Below are positions 42,133 to 50,842 of a stretch of DNA of 64,000 nt, piece by piece; within the stretch, counting starts at the first letter, position 1; every line of letters begins with the position of its first letter. The position numbers and the translations under genes were made by a program. The notes beneath the pieces are model-generated. The model did no database searches and was not told the DNA's origin. It saw only the letters and a program-made list of their open reading frames with translations. Source of the DNA: Microbacterium caowuchunii (lineage in GTDB: Bacteria; Actinomycetota; Actinomycetes; Actinomycetales; Microbacteriaceae); the NCBI RefSeq assembly GCF_008727755.1, contig NZ_CP044231.1, forward strand, positions 186,001 through 250,000, in the 5' to 3' direction.

Positions 42133-43164
42133 ATGGAACGTCGTCGACCCCTACGCACATTGCGTGGAGCCGCGCTCGTCACAACAGCAGCCCTCATGGT
42201 CTCCGTCGCCCTGTCCGGATGTTCGTCCTCGGCTCCGGCCACGAACGACTCCGCGGCACCCGACGCGAACGCTCCGGAGGAACTCATCTCGGTGGTCGTC
42301 GCCCGCGGCGCCGTGAACCTCGAGAGCGCGATCATCGCCCAGGAACAGGGCTTCTTCGAACAGGAGGGTCTGGACGTCGACCTCCAGGTCACCGGTGGCG
42401 GCGGCGGCGCGGCGACGAACTCGGCGCTCATCGCGGGCGAGTTCGACATCGCAGCGACCGACGCGGTGACCGCCATCCGGGCGATCAACGAGAACATGCC
42501 GATCGTCGTCGTGGCCGGCACGAAGTCGGCCAAGCCCGACTACGAGGGCGAGGTCTCCGACGGGCTCATCGTCCCGCCGGGAAGCACCATCACCTCCTGG
42601 AAGGACCTTGAAGGCAAGAAGGTCGGCGTGCCCGAGCTCGGCGGCCTGCCCTACCTCACGGTCGTGACCGCACTCGAGGAGAACGGCGTGCCGCTCGACT
42701 CGGTCGAGATCGTCCCGGTCCCGATGGACGCGCTCGTCGCGGCCGCGCAGAACGGGCAGGTCGATGCGGTCTTCACCTTCAGCATCTTCATGCTGTCCGC
42801 CCTCGACGCCGGCTTCACCCGCGTCGGGACCGGCGTGCGCGAGTTCCTGCCCTACGCCCCGCAGTCCCTCTGGGTCTCCACCGTCGAGTTCGCCGAGAAG
42901 AACCCGGAAGCCCTCACGCGCTTCCGCGCGGCCCTGGAGCTCGGCACGGAGTACGGGAACGAGAACCCCGACGCGGTGCGCAAGGTCTACCACGAGAACA
43001 CGGAGCTGCCCGCGCCGTTCATCGACAACGTGATGATCCTCGAACCGCTGGATGTCGCCTTCAACCCGAAGGGCTGGGACGTGCTGCTCAAGGGCATGAA
43101 GCAGACCGGCGAGGTGCGCGACGACCTCACCGTGGAGGACATCGTCTGGGAAGGGGCTCGCTGA
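42133..43164 (+). CDS. ABC transporter substrate-binding lipoprotein (NMT1/SsuA-like)
   Basis: A 343-residue exported lipoprotein with the lipobox LSGC after a helix (ALVTTAALMVSVA). The mature part has the two-lobe pattern of nitrate/sulfonate/thiamine-precursor binding proteins: SAIIAQEQGFFEQEGLDVDL, GEFDIAATDAVTAIRA and SDGLIVPPGSTITSWKDLEGK. It captures the solute for the following permeases and ATPase. The downstream enzymes suggest an aromatic acid ligand. AAGGAG lies five bases before the ATG at 42133. Confidence 0.9.
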   Translation: MERRRPLRTLRGAALVTTAALMVSVALSGCSSSAPATNDSAAPDANAPEELISVVVARGAVNLESAIIAQEQGFFEQEGLDVDLQVTGGGGGAATNSALIAGEFDIAATDAVTAIRAINENMPIVVVAGTKSAKPDYEGEVSDGLIVPPGSTITSWKDLEGKKVGVPELGGLPYLTVVTALEENGVPLDSVEIVPVPMDALVAAAQNGQVDAVFTFSIFMLSALDAGFTRVGTGVREFLPYAPQSLWVSTVEFAEKNPEALTRFRAALELGTEYGNENPDAVRKVYHENTELPAPFIDNVMILEPLDVAFNPKGWDVLLKGMKQTGEVRDDLTVEDIVWEGAR

Positions 43165-43198
43165 GGCCGGGTAGGTCGGGGGGCGGGAGTAGATCAAG

Positions 43199-44020
43199 AT
43201 GACGTGGACTCAAACCATCCGTACGAGCGCGGCGGCGTCACATCGCAAAGGCGCGACGCCCGGCATCATGCTCTGGCGAGTCGGTGTCTTCGTCGCGGGG
43301 ATCGCGCTGTGGGCTGCGATCGCCGCGTCGGGGGTCGTCCCGGCAGGTCTCGTTCCCGCCCCCTCATCCGTGGTTGTGACCCTGGCCCAGCAGGTCGTGA
43401 CTGTCGAGTACTGGCAGGCCGTCGGACTGACGGTGTGGGGGGCCCTGATCGGGCTCCTCGCCGCCGCCGTGGTCGGCATCGCGATCGGTGTCATCACCGG
43501 CGCCTCCACCGCGGCTGAACTGTCGACCCGGTTCCTGGTCGACTTCGGGCGGGCCTTCCCGGCCGTCGCCCTGATCGCGGTGCTCGTGCTGATCCTCGGC
43601 CGCGGGCTCGAGCTCAAATCCACGCTGGTGTTCGTCGCGGTGGTCTTCCCGATCCTCCTGCAGACGCAGCAGGGGGTGCGTCGCGTGCCGTCGTCGGTCA
43701 TCGAGACCGCACGCGCGTTCCGCACCCCGCGCGCGCTGCTGGTGCGCAAGGTCATGCTGCCCAGCGCGACCCCGTCCATCCTCACCGGGCTCCGGCTGGG
43801 CGCATCCGTCGGGATCCTCGTGGCGATCGCCACCGAGGTCCTCAGCGGCTCGCCCGGTATCGGGAACCAGATCACGGATGCTCAGATGGGGGCGAACTCG
43901 GCGCTGTCCTTCGCGTACATCGTCACGGCCGGCTTCCTCGGATTCGCGGTGAACATCGGGCTGGAGAAGCTGCAGTCCGTCCTCCTGAGATGGCGTCCCG
44001 CCATGGGAGGGGAGAACTGA
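43199..44020 (+). CDS. ABC transporter permease
   Basis: A 273-residue inner-membrane permease of the SsuC/TauC type, about six helices, with the EAA-like coupling loop VIETARAFRTPRALLVRKVMLPSA (given in part) near residues 165-190. The first half is close to AIGVITGASTAAELSTRFLV. GGGAG lies ten bases before the ATG. One base separates its stop (44020) from the next permease start. Confidence 0.9.
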   Translation: MTWTQTIRTSAAASHRKGATPGIMLWRVGVFVAGIALWAAIAASGVVPAGLVPAPSSVVVTLAQQVVTVEYWQAVGLTVWGALIGLLAAAVVGIAIGVITGASTAAELSTRFLVDFGRAFPAVALIAVLVLILGRGLELKSTLVFVAVVFPILLQTQQGVRRVPSSVIETARAFRTPRALLVRKVMLPSATPSILTGLRLGASVGILVAIATEVLSGSPGIGNQITDAQMGANSALSFAYIVTAGFLGFAVNIGLEKLQSVLLRWRPAMGGEN

Positions 44021-44021
44021 G

Positions 44022-44831
44022 ATGAAGCTCAAAACCTATGGCCCCGTCGCCACCATCCTCCTGCAGGCATGGCTCCCCATCGCCCTGGTCGTGCTCTGGT
44101 TCGTCGCGTCGGCGAACTCCACGTCGGTCTTCTGGCCCTCCCTGTCCACGATCCTCCAGACGGTGGTGGACTGGGCGGCCTCCGGCAAGCTGTGGGGCGA
44201 CCTCGTCTTCAGCTTCGGCAACTACTTCCTCGCGCTCGCACTCGCCATCGTGGTGGGCCTCGGCTTCGGGCTCGCCATCGGCCTGCTCCCCCGAGTCGGG
44301 CAGGTGCTCTCGCCCTACCTCGACTTCTTCCGGACGCTGCCGATCGTCGTGTTCGTGCCGATCGTCATCCTCGTGCTCGGCGTGGGCCGCGGCCCGAAGA
44401 TCTTCCTGATCTTCCTCGCCTGCGTCTGGCCCATCCTGCTCAACTGCATCGAGGGCGTGCGGGCGATCGCTCCGAGCGTGTTCGAGACGGCACGCGGCTA
44501 TCGCATCCCGCTCGGCCTGCGGATCCGCCGGGTGGTGCTGCCGGGGGCGTCGCCCCAGATCGCCATCGGCATCCGGCTGGCGGTGACCATCGGTCTGGTC
44601 ATGCTGGTCGTGAGCGAGATGTACGGGTCGACCGAAGGCGTCGGCTACTTCATCCTCCAGAGCGGGCAGCGGTTCCAGCTCGCCGCGGCCTGGGGCGGCA
44701 CGCTCCTGGTCGGCGTCATCGGATGGGCGTTCACCGCGGTCTACGTCCTCATCGAACACCGGGTGCTCGCCTGGACGCGCGAAGACGCTGACGTCACGCG
44801 CACGAAAGCAGTGAAAGGAGACGGCAAGTGA
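44022..44831 (+). CDS. ABC transporter permease
   Basis: A 269-residue second permease, about six helices, with coupling loop FETARGYRIPLGLRIRRVVL. It is related to but clearly diverged from the first permease, so the complex is a heterodimer in the membrane. It ends overlapping the ATPase start by four bases (GTGA). Confidence 0.9.
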   Translation: MKLKTYGPVATILLQAWLPIALVVLWFVASANSTSVFWPSLSTILQTVVDWAASGKLWGDLVFSFGNYFLALALAIVVGLGFGLAIGLLPRVGQVLSPYLDFFRTLPIVVFVPIVILVLGVGRGPKIFLIFLACVWPILLNCIEGVRAIAPSVFETARGYRIPLGLRIRRVVLPGASPQIAIGIRLAVTIGLVMLVVSEMYGSTEGVGYFILQSGQRFQLAAAWGGTLLVGVIGWAFTAVYVLIEHRVLAWTREDADVTRTKAVKGDGK

Positions 44832-45640
44832 CTCTTGAATCGACGACGGAGGTGGCGCTCAGCGCCTCTCACGTCAGCAAGTCGTTCGGCGTCGGCGCCG
44901 ATCGGGTCGCGGTGATCGAGGACCTGCATCTCGACATCCGTACGGGCGACGTCACCTGTCTGGTCGGTCCGTCCGGCGTCGGCAAGACGACGCTGCTGCG
45001 GCTGCTCGGGGGACTGGCCACGCCCACGAGCGGAACCGTCTCGCTGGGGGGCAAGGTCATCACCGAACCGGTCGAGCAGGTCGCCGTCGTGTTCCAGGAC
45101 TACCGCGGGTCGCTCCTGCCGTGGATGAAGGTGGCGCAGAACGTCGCCTTCCCGCTCGAGGGCCGCAAGGTGCCGAAGGCGGAGCGGCTCCGCCGTGCGC
45201 AGGACGCGCTCGAGGTTGTCGGGCTCGCGGACAGCGCGGACAAGTACCCCTGGCAGCTCTCCGGTGGGATGCAGCAGCGCGTCGCCATCGCGAGGGCTCT
45301 CGCGTACGAGGCGCCGATCATGCTCATGGACGAGCCGTTCGGGTCGCTGGATGCCCAGACCCGGTTCGAACTCGAGGACCTGGTCCTCCGGCTGCGGAAC
45401 GACCTCGGCATCACGATCGTCGTGGTCACCCACGACATCGACGAGGCGGTCTACCTCGGCGACCGCGTGGTCGTCCTCGGCGGGCGCCCGTCGCGCATCG
45501 TCGACGACGTCGAGGTGCCGTTGGGCCGGGAGCGCAACCAGCTGACCAGCCGTGCGACGCCGACCTTCATCGAGCTGCGGACCCGCGTGCTCGAGGAGAT
45601 CCAGCAGCACGGTCTGACCCAGCAGGTGACGGGCGGATGA
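44828..45640 (+). CDS. ABC transporter ATPase
   Basis: A 270-residue ATP-binding subunit. Walker A is GPSGVGKTTLL, the signature LSGGMQQRVAIARAL, Walker B IMLMDEPFGSLD and the H-loop VVTHD are intact. It starts at GTG 44828 inside the permease stop and is the fourth gene of the importer. The small overlap with the next ATG (45637) suggests further coupling. Confidence 0.93.
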   Translation: MTLESTTEVALSASHVSKSFGVGADRVAVIEDLHLDIRTGDVTCLVGPSGVGKTTLLRLLGGLATPTSGTVSLGGKVITEPVEQVAVVFQDYRGSLLPWMKVAQNVAFPLEGRKVPKAERLRRAQDALEVVGLADSADKYPWQLSGGMQQRVAIARALAYEAPIMLMDEPFGSLDAQTRFELEDLVLRLRNDLGITIVVVTHDIDEAVYLGDRVVVLGGRPSRIVDDVEVPLGRERNQLTSRATPTFIELRTRVLEEIQQHGLTQQVTGG

Positions 45641-45699
45641 CGCCCGACATCAGCACAGGAGGATCCTCCTCCTGCGCATCAGGAGAGGGAGCACGATGA
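45637..45699 (+). CDS. Possible 20-aa bridging ORF between the ATPase and FAH genes
   Basis: ATG at 45637 overlaps the ATPase stop (ATGA) and its TGA at 45697-45699 overlaps the FAH start (ATGA). The frame reads MTPDISTGGSSSCASGEGAR. Both overlaps suggest a coupling peptide that carries ribosomes across the gap, but a 63-base open frame could arise by chance. The stretch also contains the palindrome AGGAGGATCCTCCT. Confidence 0.25.
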   Translation: MTPDISTGGSSSCASGEGAR

Positions 45700-46661
45700 C
45701 CGCCAACGGACCGGAGGCCCCCTTCGCGCTGGCCCGATACCGCGACGGGGAAGAGGTGCGCCTCGGACTGGTCGCGGGCAACCGCATCCGGCCGCTCGAC
45801 GAGGAGGATCTCGGCGCCGCCGATCTCAACGGCTTCCTCGCGGCCGGCGACTGGGACCGGCTCGAGCGTCTCGTGGATGCGGACGGGCCGTGGCGGCCCC
45901 TGGCCGAGGTGACCCTCACCGCACCCGTCGAACCCCGTCACGTGCTGCAGGCGGGCGCCAACTACCGCACCCATGTCATCCAGCTGATCATGGCGGGCAT
46001 CGCCAAGGCGGACCGGGACGTCCCGCGGGACGAACTGCGCGCCCGCGCCGAGGCGGCGATGGACGCGCGTGCCGCGAGTGGACGAGCCATCATCTTCCTG
46101 GGGCTGCCCGGTGTCGTGGTCGGCGACGACGAGCCGCTCGTGCTCCCGGACTACAGCGACGAGCACGACTGGGAGCTGGAGCTCGCGGTGGTGGTCGGGC
46201 GGGAGGCGTTCCGGGTGAGCCCCGAGGACGCGCTCGCGCATGTGGCCGGCTACACGATCGTCAACGACATCACGACGCGGGACCGCGTGTTCCCGGGAGG
46301 AGCCGGCGAGATCGGGGCGGATTGGTTCCGTTCCAAGAACGCCCCCGGCTTCCTGCCGACCGGCCCGTTCCTCGTGCCCGCCCGGTTCCTCGATCCGGGT
46401 GACGCCCGCGTCGTGCTCGAGCTGAACGGCGAGGTGATGCAGGACGCGACGACGGCGGAGCTCATCTACGACGTCGCCGCGATCATCTCGGATGCCTCGC
46501 AGACGACGCGCCTGTTCCCGGGGGATCTCATCCTGACCGGCAGCCCGGCCGGCAACGGTCAGCACTGGGGCCGGTTCCTCAAGGACGGCGACGTCATGAC
46601 GGGCCGGATCACGATGCTGGGCGAACAGGTCGTGCGCTGCGTCGCCGAAACCCGTTCCTGA
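45696..46661 (+). CDS. FAH-family hydrolase/isomerase
   Basis: A 321-residue member of the fumarylacetoacetate hydrolase fold, which cleaves or isomerises 2-oxo-enoate-type intermediates with a divalent metal. Visible: LQAGANYRTHVIQ, DWELELAVVVGREAF (metal Glu residues), AGYTIVNDITTRD (Asp) and GDLILTGSPAGNG. A 40-residue insertion (EELRARAEAAM region) follows the first block. It probably acts on a ring-cleavage product of the cluster. GGAGAGGGAG lies before the ATG. Confidence 0.88.
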   Translation: MTANGPEAPFALARYRDGEEVRLGLVAGNRIRPLDEEDLGAADLNGFLAAGDWDRLERLVDADGPWRPLAEVTLTAPVEPRHVLQAGANYRTHVIQLIMAGIAKADRDVPRDELRARAEAAMDARAASGRAIIFLGLPGVVVGDDEPLVLPDYSDEHDWELELAVVVGREAFRVSPEDALAHVAGYTIVNDITTRDRVFPGGAGEIGADWFRSKNAPGFLPTGPFLVPARFLDPGDARVVLELNGEVMQDATTAELIYDVAAIISDASQTTRLFPGDLILTGSPAGNGQHWGRFLKDGDVMTGRITMLGEQVVRCVAETRS

Positions 46662-46715
46662 CCGGCGCCCGCTGAGCGCGACCGGCCCCCATCTGAGAAG
46701 GAAGGGCGAACGCCC

Positions 46716-47720
46716 ATGATCACCGATGTCCACGCACATGTCCTGCTGCCCTCGCTGCATGCCGAGGTGACCCGGCGCGAGCCGGACCTCGTCCGGGAGG
46801 CGGCGGAGCTCGATCTGCGCCGCAACGGTGCCGCCAGCCAGGCGGTCTCCGGCCCGATGGTGGGGTCCCGCATCCCCGCGCTGACGGACGTGTCCGCCCG
46901 GCTGGCGGCCATGGACGCGCAGGGTGTGGACCGGCAGTGGGTCAGCGCGTCCCCGAACCACTTCTATCCGTGGGCTCCGGCGGAGCTCGCCGCGTGGGCC
47001 GCCGCGGAGGCGAACCGGCTCGTCGCGGAGCACGTGGCCCACGCGCCGGACCGGCTCATCGGACTCGGGCTCGTCCCGCTGCAGCATCCGGAGCTCCTCG
47101 TGGCGCATCTGGACGACGCGGTCGTCCATCGCGGTCTGGCCGGGGTGGAGATCCCCTCCTTCGCCGGCGACGTGGAACTGTCCGATCCGCGGCTGGAGCC
47201 CTTCTGGGCGCGCGCGGCCGAATTGCGGGCCGTGGTATTCCTGCACCCGTTCGGCTGTTCCCTCGATGAACGGCTGGACCGGTTCTACCTGGCGAACACG
47301 GTGGGGCAGCCGGTCGAGAACGCCGTGGCGCTGTCGCATCTCATCTTCGCCGGGGTCCTGGACCGCCATCCCGATCTGCGCATCGTGGCCGCGCACGGCG
47401 GCGGGTACCTGCCCACGGCCATCGGTCGCTCCGACCACGCGTGGCGGGTGCGTCCCGACGCCCAGGGCTGCCGTCACGCTCCGTCCGAGTACCTGCGGCG
47501 CATCTGGTTCGACACCGTGGTGCACGACGCCCGTGCTCTCCGCCAGCTGATCGAGGTCGCCGGGGCGGACCGCGTCGTGCTGGGCAGCGACTACCCCTTC
47601 GACATGGGGCTCGACGATCCGGTCGCGTTCGTGCGCGGAGCGGATCTGGATGCGGACACCGCGGAGCTCATCCTCGGCACGAACGCGGACGGGCTCGTCT
47701 CGGCGGTGCGGGCCGGCTGA
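46716..47720 (+). CDS. Amidohydrolase-2 family (ACMSD-like) decarboxylase or hydrolase
   Basis: A 334-residue TIM-barrel zinc enzyme. Metal ligands are in ITDVHAHVLLP (HxH), AHGGGYLP (His) and LGSDYPFDMG (Asp), as in aminocarboxymuconate-semialdehyde and resorcylate decarboxylases. Its substrate here is likely an aromatic or ring-fission acid. It is the sixth gene of the unit starting at 42133 and is convergent with the LysR gene ending 21 bases later. Confidence 0.87.
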   Translation: MITDVHAHVLLPSLHAEVTRREPDLVREAAELDLRRNGAASQAVSGPMVGSRIPALTDVSARLAAMDAQGVDRQWVSASPNHFYPWAPAELAAWAAAEANRLVAEHVAHAPDRLIGLGLVPLQHPELLVAHLDDAVVHRGLAGVEIPSFAGDVELSDPRLEPFWARAAELRAVVFLHPFGCSLDERLDRFYLANTVGQPVENAVALSHLIFAGVLDRHPDLRIVAAHGGGYLPTAIGRSDHAWRVRPDAQGCRHAPSEYLRRIWFDTVVHDARALRQLIEVAGADRVVLGSDYPFDMGLDDPVAFVRGADLDADTAELILGTNADGLVSAVRAG

Positions 47721-47741
47721 CCGGCCGCCCGCACGTGGGCG

Positions 47742-48662
47742 TCATCCCATCTGCTCCGCCGCGGCCCGGAAGATGCTGCGCATCCACTCGTGCTCCGGGT
47801 CGTTGTCGTGGGCGGGGTGCCACCAGAGCGCTTCGATCAGCGGGGTGGCCTCGAACGGCAATTCGCACACGCGCACGCCGCCCAGGCCGGTGAGCAGCGG
47901 GGCGAGGCGGCGCTGGACGAGCGCCAGGCGATCGGTGTTCGCGACGAACAGGTGCAGGAGCGTGAAGCTCTCCACGATCGCTTCGAGACGCGGATGCAGC
48001 CCGAGCTGTTCGAGCTGCCGGCCCACCGCGGTGAACGACACCCGTGTCTGGTAGGTGAAGACCCACGGCATGGCCGACAGGGTCGCCAGGGTCGGCGCCT
48101 CCCCGACCACCGCGTTGTCCTCGGCGGCGAGGACCACCCAGTCGTCGCGCCAGAGGTCCATGCTCGGCCGGTCGGTGACGACGCCGTGCGGCAGCAGGAG
48201 TCCGTCCACCGAGGACAGGCGCGCCGTGACGTCCTCGATGGCGCGGCTGGTGGTCGGGACGAAGCGCAACCGAACTCCGGGCGCCTGCTCGCTCGTCATC
48301 CGGGATACCGCCGGGCCGATCATCGCGAGGGCGTAGTCCGATCCATGGACGGTGAACTCACGGGTGGACTCGCTGGCATCCCAGCGCGACTGACTCTCGA
48401 ACACACGCCGCACCGTGCTCAGCGCGATGGCGGTGTGCTCCAAGAGCCGGGTGGCCAGTGGAGTCAGTTCGTAGGTGTTCCCCCTGCGCGCGAGCAGGGG
48501 GTCGTCGAAGTGCACGCGCAGACGCGCGAGTGCGGCGCTGAGCGACGGTTGGCTCATGTGCAGCCGCTCGGCCGCACGCGTCACGTTGCGTTCGGTGAGC
48601 AGCGCGTCGAGCGAGATGAGCAGATTCAGATCGAGACGGGACAACAGCGGATCGTCGGGCAC
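47742..48662 (-). CDS. LysR-family transcription regulator
   Basis: A 306-residue activator. The helix-turn-helix is in LDLNLLISLDALLTERNVTR and AERLHMSQPSLSAALARLR. The C-terminal half is a periplasmic-binding-protein-like effector domain that should bind the pathway's aromatic inducer. GTG at 48662 follows GGAGGAG by five bases; the frame is open further upstream but that part is the promoter. It is divergent from the dioxygenase gene and most likely controls both sides. Confidence 0.9.
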   Translation of the reverse strand: MPDDPLLSRLDLNLLISLDALLTERNVTRAAERLHMSQPSLSAALARLRVHFDDPLLARRGNTYELTPLATRLLEHTAIALSTVRRVFESQSRWDASESTREFTVHGSDYALAMIGPAVSRMTSEQAPGVRLRFVPTTSRAIEDVTARLSSVDGLLLPHGVVTDRPSMDLWRDDWVVLAAEDNAVVGEAPTLATLSAMPWVFTYQTRVSFTAVGRQLEQLGLHPRLEAIVESFTLLHLFVANTDRLALVQRRLAPLLTGLGGVRVCELPFEATPLIEALWWHPAHDNDPEHEWMRSIFRAAAEQMG

Positions 48663-48793
48663 GCCGGCTCCTCCATCGGTGCACGGGCTATTGGAGATTC
48701 TGATGCTAGTGATAGTGATTCTTCGCTTGTCGAATAATTCCACGGGCCGAAAGATGAAGTCAGCGCCTTTCCGCGCCGACGAAAGGATCAAGG
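48663..48793 (+). promoter_or_regulatory. LysR-dioxygenase divergent regulatory region
   Basis: The only strongly A/T-rich gap of the island. ATTC-N10-GAAT (48718-48735) is an inverted repeat of the LysR-box kind, overlapping a -10 such as GAATAAT (48732-48738). TAGTGATAGTGATTC (48708-48721) adds direct repeats. These are the likely LysR sites for the dioxygenase promoter. Confidence 0.5.
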
Positions 48794-49798
48794 ATGATCA
48801 CACTGCTCTCGCACCTCTCTTACGTGGCGCTGACGACGCCCGATGTCGAGGCGTCCGTCGACTTCTACGTCAACCAGGTCGGTCTGACCGAGGTCGGACG
48901 CGACGACGACGGCGTCTACCTTCGCTGCTGGGGTGACTACTACAGCTACAGCCTCGTCATCACCGCCGGCGACGAGCCCGCCCTCCACTCCATGGCGTGG
49001 CGCACGACCAGCGCCGAGGCGCTCGAAGCCGCCGTCGAGCGGATCGAAGCCGCGGGCTCGGTCGGGGAATGGTTCGAAGGCCGCGACATCGGTCGCGCGT
49101 ACCGTTTCGTCGGACCGTGGGGTCACACGATGGTGCTGCACTGGGATGTCGCGCACCACCGCTACACCGAGGGCGACCTCGCCTCGACCTTCCCGGACCG
49201 TCCGCAGCGCCGTTCGCGTCTGGCCGGCGCTCCCCGCCAGCTCGACCACGTCACGATCTGCGCGAGCGACGTCGACGCCTTCGCGACCTGGTACCGCGAT
49301 GTGTTCGGCTTCCGCATCATGGCCCGCACCGTGCTGGAGGAGGCGCCGATCTCGGTGTTCTCGGTGCTCACCACGAACGAGAAGTCCCACGACCTCGGCG
49401 TCGTGCTCGACGGCTCCAGCCGCGCCGGGCGCGTCAACCACTTCGCCTTCTGGTACGACACCCGGGAGGAGATGCTCATCGCCGCCGACCTCCTCATGGA
49501 GAACGGCACCATGATCGAGTACGGCCCCACCATCCACGGCATCGGCGAGCAGTCGTTCCTCTACTACCGCGATCCGTCCACGATGCGCATCGAGCTGAAC
49601 ACCGGCGGTTACCGCAACTACGTGCCGGACTGGGAGCCGCAGACCTGGAAGACCTCGCAGGGCTCCTACGACATCTACCGCAACAGCGGTTTCCCCCTCT
49701 CGCTGAGCGACTCCTTCCCGCCCGCGGACGGTCCGACGGCCACCGAGGAGGGCGTTCCGGACGAGATCAAGGCCGACCTGCTGAAGGGCCGAGTGTGA
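48794..49798 (+). CDS. Extradiol (catechol 2,3-dioxygenase-like) ring-cleavage enzyme
   Basis: A 334-residue two-domain vicinal-oxygen-chelate protein. Fe(II) ligands are His152 (QLDHVTICA), His216 (VNHFAFWYD) and Glu267 (MRIELNTGG) in the C-terminal domain, as in catechol 2,3-dioxygenases; the N-terminal domain is a non-metal copy. It should cleave a catechol beside the diol to a semialdehyde or ketoacid. It is the first gene of a four-gene operon; its stop overlaps the cyclase start (GTGA). Confidence 0.9.
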   Translation: MITLLSHLSYVALTTPDVEASVDFYVNQVGLTEVGRDDDGVYLRCWGDYYSYSLVITAGDEPALHSMAWRTTSAEALEAAVERIEAAGSVGEWFEGRDIGRAYRFVGPWGHTMVLHWDVAHHRYTEGDLASTFPDRPQRRSRLAGAPRQLDHVTICASDVDAFATWYRDVFGFRIMARTVLEEAPISVFSVLTTNEKSHDLGVVLDGSSRAGRVNHFAFWYDTREEMLIAADLLMENGTMIEYGPTIHGIGEQSFLYYRDPSTMRIELNTGGYRNYVPDWEPQTWKTSQGSYDIYRNSGFPLSLSDSFPPADGPTATEEGVPDEIKADLLKGRV

Positions 49799-50790
49799 GC
49801 TCGCTCTCCGAAGACCCCGCCGAGCTCGACCGCACGGACGCGCTCGGCGAGGTCGTCGTCCGCGCGGAGGCCTACCGCAACTGGGGACGCTGGGGTGAGG
49901 ACGACGTGCTCGGCACGCTCAACTTCATCGACGAACCCACGCGGGCGGCGGCCGCCCGGCTCGTGGTCGAGGGACGGACCGTCTCGCTCGCGCAGTCGTT
50001 CGACGAGGACGGACCGCAGCGCGGCTGGAAGAAGCGCAACAACCCGGTGCACACCATGACCGGCACGGGCCTCGACCACGAACGGAACCCGGATTTCAAT
50101 CCGCACGGCATCGGCGGGGCGGACGACGTCATCATGATGCCGCTGCAGTGCTCCACCCAGTGGGACGGACTCGGGCACATCTTCGACCGGGGCCTGGCCT
50201 ACAACGGGCGTCGCGCCGGAGACGTCGTCACCACTCAGGGTGACGGGGTCACCGGCATCGAGCACGCGGCCGCGGTGATCGTGTCGCGCGGCGTGCTGCT
50301 GGACATGGGTCGTCACCTGCGTCCGGACACCGGCGAGCTCGAGGACGGCTACGCCATCACGGCCGCCGACCTGGACGCGTGCATCGCGGCTCAGGGAGCC
50401 ACCTCGGCGGTGCGACGCGGCGACATCCTCCTGGTCCGCACCGGCCAGCTCGCGCGGGCACGGCGCAACGGCTGGGGGGAGTACGCCGGTGGCGCCGCCC
50501 CTGGCTTGTCGATCACGACCGCCGGGTGGCTGCACCGCAGCGAGATCGCGGCGATCGCGACCGACACGTGGGGCTTCGAGGTTCGTCCGAACGAGTTCGA
50601 CGAGTCGTTCCAGCCGCTCCACCAGATCGTCATCCCGAACATGGGCCTGACGGTGGGGGAGATGTGGGATCTTGAGGAGATCGGACGCGTGTGCGCCGAC
50701 CGCGGACGCTACGAGTTCCTCTTGTCCGCACCCCCGTTGCCCATCACCGGGGCGGTCGGGTCACCGATCAACCCGATCGCCGTCCTGTAG
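49795..50790 (+). CDS. Cyclase-family (PF04199) hydrolase with altered metal motif
   Basis: A 331-residue protein related to kynurenine formamidase and isatin hydrolase. Where those have H-x-G-T-H-x-D-x-P-x-H it reads LQCSTQWDGLGH: two His are Gln but Asp and the last His remain. Other conserved parts are GVLLDMGRHL, RRGDILLVRTGQL and DTWGFEVRPNEFD. This subfamily is often found in aromatic clusters, possibly hydrolysing a lactone or ring-fission product. GTG at 49795 overlaps the dioxygenase stop. Confidence 0.85.
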   Translation: MSSLSEDPAELDRTDALGEVVVRAEAYRNWGRWGEDDVLGTLNFIDEPTRAAAARLVVEGRTVSLAQSFDEDGPQRGWKKRNNPVHTMTGTGLDHERNPDFNPHGIGGADDVIMMPLQCSTQWDGLGHIFDRGLAYNGRRAGDVVTTQGDGVTGIEHAAAVIVSRGVLLDMGRHLRPDTGELEDGYAITAADLDACIAAQGATSAVRRGDILLVRTGQLARARRNGWGEYAGGAAPGLSITTAGWLHRSEIAAIATDTWGFEVRPNEFDESFQPLHQIVIPNMGLTVGEMWDLEEIGRVCADRGRYEFLLSAPPLPITGAVGSPINPIAVL

Positions 50791-50842
50791 CACCTGGGGG
50801 CGCGCGTCGCGCCCCCAGGCACCACGAACAAGGAGGTTCGAC

